DNA from: CAYLZO01 sp964387775 | GTDB taxonomy: Bacteria > Chloroflexota > Anaerolineae > JAAYZQ01 | Reading direction: 5' to 3' | NCBI GenBank assembly: GCA_964387775.1 | Contig: CAYLZO010000245.1 | Coordinates: 1 to 7,595, forward strand | DNA: 7,595 bases | Shown here: positions 4,933 to 7,595 of the stretch, piece after piece | How the letters are laid out: every line of letters starts with the position of its first letter | How positions within the stretch are numbered: position 1 is the first letter of the stretch | Notes under the pieces: generated by a model | The model's input: the letters and a program-made list of their open reading frames with translations, nothing else | Databases searched by the model: none | Told to the model about the DNA's origin: nothing | Made by a program: the position numbers and the translations under genes

Positions 4933-7551
4933 GTGAAGCGAATACTGGTCACGACTGGTTTCATCGTGGTATTTGCAGCCCTGGTTTTGTGTGTACAACT
5001 CGCCGCCTCCCACCAGGGCCCGTGGCCTGCCCGCGCTGCACCACCCTATCAGCTACAAGGGGCACTGCTCGTCACCAGCAGGAACGACAGCGGCCCCGGC
5101 AGCCTGCGCCAGGCGCTGCTCGACGCCCAACCCGGCGACACCATTACTTTCGATCCGGGTGTCTTTCCGCCTGGTTCCCCGGCCACCATCACCCTCAATA
5201 CGCCCCTACCAGAACTGAGCCAGGGCAGCCTGACCCTCGACGCCAGCGATGCCGGTGCCATCCTGGATGGCAGCGCCATCGTCGATCCGGGCGCGAACGG
5301 CCTCGACGTCTCGTCCAACGAAAACATCATCCAGGGCCTGCAAATCCTCAACTTTCCCAACGCCGCCGTCGGCCTGCGTGGCGGTGCACAGGACAACGCC
5401 ATCGGCGGCGATCCGGGCACCGGCTCCGGCCCCCTGGGCCAGGGCAATCTCCTCGGGGGCGAGGGCAGCTTTGGCGTCGGTTTGTGGGATGCCGGCACCT
5501 CGTCCAACACGATCACCGGCAACTACATCGGCACCGACCTGAATGGCATAACGGCCAGCGGCCTCAGCCGCGACGGCGTGCACATCAACGGCGCGTCCCA
5601 TAACCAGGTGACGGACAACCTGATCAGCGGCAATAGCCAGAGCGGCGTCTACATCTGCTGCGGAGCGCAGAACAACATCATCGATGGCAACCTCATCGGA
5701 ACCGATGCTACTGGGCTCGTTGCCCTGGGCAACCTGGAAAGTGGCGTCGTCGTCGACCAGGCCGCCGGCGCCAACGTGATCGGCCCGGGCAACCTGATCG
5801 CCCACAACGGCATCCACGGCGTAGAAGTCCGCACGCCAGACGCCCTGGGCAACACCATCACCCGCAACAGCATCCACGACAACGGTGAGTCGGGCATTGC
5901 CCTGTGGCAGGGTGGTGGGGAGGAACACCCTGCCCCTCTGGTGTTGGACTTTGACTTTCCCGCCGGCACGCTGGCGGGCACCACCTGCGCCAACTGCACG
6001 GTCGAGGTCTTTGCCGACGACCGCGACGAGGGCGAACGCTACGAGGGCCAGGCCGTCGCCGACGGCATGGGAACCTTTCACTTTGCCAAGGGCGCTGCAT
6101 TCACGGGCCCCAATCTGACCGCAACGGCGACCGAACCCACCGGCACGACGAGCGAGTTCTCGTACCCCGTGTCGGGCACGCAGCGCTCCCTGGTGCTGCA
6201 AGAGGGGAACAGCTTGCCCCGGACCCTGTTCCGCGCTCAAAGCGCCGGCAACCTGGCGGACAACCGCATCGGAGATCAGCTTTCTTTGCGAGGCTCGATC
6301 TCGACGACCCAGGAAGCCACGGCCCACGTCGAGACCCACAACCGGCTGGGGCTCAAGTGGAAGCGTTTGTCGCTCGACTATCTGGATTGGAGCGACGTCC
6401 AGGCCACCGGCGCCTATTCCCGCTACTATGTGGACCCCGTCCACGACCAGCTCATCACCGATCTGGCCGACATGGGCGTCACCATCGTCTACTGCCTGGT
6501 CTTCTGGGATGAAGAGATCGAACCGGTACCGGTGGGGTATGCCCGTTTCAAGACCGAGGAGGAGATCCAGCGCTACCTGGACTATGCCCGTTTCATCGTC
6601 GGCCACTTCAAGGACCGCATCCAATACTACGAGATCCTGAACGAATCCTTCTTTGGCGAGGGCAGCGACTTTACCCAGCAAAACATCGAGCTGGCGGACT
6701 ATGTGAACCTGGTCCGGCGCGCTGCACCGGTCATCCACGAGGAGTATCCAGAAGCCAGGGTCATTGCCGGTCCGGCGCCGGCCCTGTACGAGCAGGCATG
6801 TTACGACTATGAGCTGGGCATCCTGGCCTCGGACGTCATGACCCGGGTGCAGGGTGTTTCCTGGCATCCGGGACCCTATCCCGTCGAGCTGGGCGGCTCG
6901 ATCACGCATCTCTACCAGGTGCCCGAAACCATCCACGAAATCACGAGTACAGCATCGGCGCATGGATTTGCCGGCGAGTACATCCCGGAAGAGATCCAGT
7001 GGCCCACGGCGTACAACCCCAGCCCCAGCGAGCCGTGGAACGTCTACAGCGAGACGGTCTCGGCCAAGTACTATGCCCGGGGCATCCTCGATCACCTGGG
7101 GATGGAAACGACAGCCCTGCTGGCAGGCACGGCCTACGAAGGCAATCTGCCCAAGATGGACGTGATCCGGAATCTGTCTACCCTCATGGCCAGGGCCGAG
7201 CCGATCTCTGTACCCGTCGAAATCGAGGGGGGGGGCGTGGCTCTGAAGCAGTACAGCTTTGCGCTGCCCGATGGTGGGTATCTCCTGGCGTTGTGGCGCG
7301 ATGAGCCAGCAGTCGAGGAGATGGTGGCGGGCACGCCTCTCACCCTGACGCTGCCGGGCCTGGCTGACTACCATGTCATGGGGGTAGATGTGCTCTTTAG
7401 CTTCCAGCAAACCCTTCTCGCCGAGATGGAAGAGGAGGCTCTGGTCATCCGCGACCTGCTGGTGCGTGACTATCCGCTTCTCCTACACATCACGCCCCGG
7501 CGAAGTATCTTTTTGCCCCTTGTGTTGAGAAACAGCACACCTGGTCGCTGA
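4933..7551 (+). CDS. Exported beta-helix / Ig-like / GH-A-like hydrolase, variant active site
   Basis: An 872-residue paralogue of gene 2, 16 bp downstream of it and probably cotranscribed. Counting from the GTG, residues 1 to about 36 are a signal peptide (M-K-R, hydrophobic core to about 25, probable cut after A-R-A-A). The beta-helix (about 45-330) opens with D-S-G-P-G-S-L-R-Q-A and contains a vicinal Cys pair at 242-243. The Ig-like domain (about 335-410) carries C-A-N-C. The hydrolase-like barrel (about 418-760) keeps both candidate catalytic glutamates: E571 and E687, with S-W-H-P at 643-646. However, the usual W-N-E-P around the acid/base is L-N-E-S, so specificity or activity may differ. 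A beta-sandwich (about 765-850) and F-L-P-L-V-L-R (860-866) end the protein. A nine-G run at 7227-7235 is a possible slippage site. The substrate is unknown. Confidence 0.93.
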   Translation: MKRILVTTGFIVVFAALVLCVQLAASHQGPWPARAAPPYQLQGALLVTSRNDSGPGSLRQALLDAQPGDTITFDPGVFPPGSPATITLNTPLPELSQGSLTLDASDAGAILDGSAIVDPGANGLDVSSNENIIQGLQILNFPNAAVGLRGGAQDNAIGGDPGTGSGPLGQGNLLGGEGSFGVGLWDAGTSSNTITGNYIGTDLNGITASGLSRDGVHINGASHNQVTDNLISGNSQSGVYICCGAQNNIIDGNLIGTDATGLVALGNLESGVVVDQAAGANVIGPGNLIAHNGIHGVEVRTPDALGNTITRNSIHDNGESGIALWQGGGEEHPAPLVLDFDFPAGTLAGTTCANCTVEVFADDRDEGERYEGQAVADGMGTFHFAKGAAFTGPNLTATATEPTGTTSEFSYPVSGTQRSLVLQEGNSLPRTLFRAQSAGNLADNRIGDQLSLRGSISTTQEATAHVETHNRLGLKWKRLSLDYLDWSDVQATGAYSRYYVDPVHDQLITDLADMGVTIVYCLVFWDEEIEPVPVGYARFKTEEEIQRYLDYARFIVGHFKDRIQYYEILNESFFGEGSDFTQQNIELADYVNLVRRAAPVIHEEYPEARVIAGPAPALYEQACYDYELGILASDVMTRVQGVSWHPGPYPVELGGSITHLYQVPETIHEITSTASAHGFAGEYIPEEIQWPTAYNPSPSEPWNVYSETVSAKYYARGILDHLGMETTALLAGTAYEGNLPKMDVIRNLSTLMARAEPISVPVEIEGGGVALKQYSFALPDGGYLLALWRDEPAVEEMVAGTPLTLTLPGLADYHVMGVDVLFSFQQTLLAEMEEEALVIRDLLVRDYPLLLHITPRRSIFLPLVLRNSTPGR

Positions 7552-7559
7552 GACCAGCC

Positions 7560-7591
7560 GTGCTTTCTGCGGGTGCCGTGATGGAAAGCGC
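7560..7591 (+). terminator. Imperfect inverted repeat after gene 3, weak terminator candidate
   Basis: GTGCTTTC (7560-7567) can pair with GAAAGCGC (7584-7591), including one G-U pair, around a 16-nt loop that starts 16 nt after the stop codon. The loop is long, and the window ends four bases later, so a following T-run cannot be judged. Position is the main support. Confidence 0.25.
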
Positions 7592-7595
7592 CTAT

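Noticed and set aside
5206..7410. A 734-codon open frame on the minus strand, opposite gene 3
   Set aside because: Its product is an irregular string of V, A, D and G-rich segments with no domain. It lies fully antisense to a gene with clear homology, signal peptide and ribosome site. Such frames are common opposite GC-rich genes.

Overview
This window looks like part of a high-GC bacterial genome, probably from the phylum Chloroflexota (Anaerolineae or Caldilineae-like). The main clue is that all three proteins end in the same short tail, [YF]-L-P-[LT]-V-L-[KR]. I recall this tail from many secreted Chloroflexota proteins, but that is memory and not a search result. GTG starts, strong Shine-Dalgarno sites and N-terminal signal peptides without an obvious lipobox fit exported proteins of such a bacterium. 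No rRNA, tRNA, transposase, integrase or CRISPR array is visible.

Layout: three genes on the + strand, all members of one paralogous family of large surface or secreted proteins. Gene 1 (from the window edge to 1888) is cut at its 5' end. It carries the end of one Ig-like domain, then a complete parallel beta-helix, a second Ig-like domain and the tail. A 322-bp gap (1889-2210) holds a weak hairpin, a short palindrome, a well-formed sigma70-type promoter (TTGACC, 17 bp, TATACT) whose -35 overlaps an 8-bp tandem repeat, and an 18-bp perfect tandem repeat in the predicted leader. Gene 2 (2211-4916) and gene 3 (4933-7551) are only 16 bp apart and look like an operon. Both share the order signal peptide, beta-helix, Ig-like domain, clan GH-A-like TIM-barrel glycoside hydrolase, C-terminal beta-sandwich and tail.

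How the genes may work together: the helices resemble the NosD/Pmp-type 'right-handed parallel beta-helix' families, with an opening D-S-G-x-G-[TS]-L-R-[EQ]-A motif. They could bind or present a polysaccharide that the hydrolase halves of genes 2 and 3 cut. Gene 1 would be a non-catalytic relative. This is inference; no substrate can be read from the sequence. Notable oddities are the NEP-to-NES change in gene 3, a nine-G run near the 3' end of gene 3 where a one-base slip in either direction would remove the tail, a 54-residue duplication in gene 2, and the shared C-terminal tail.
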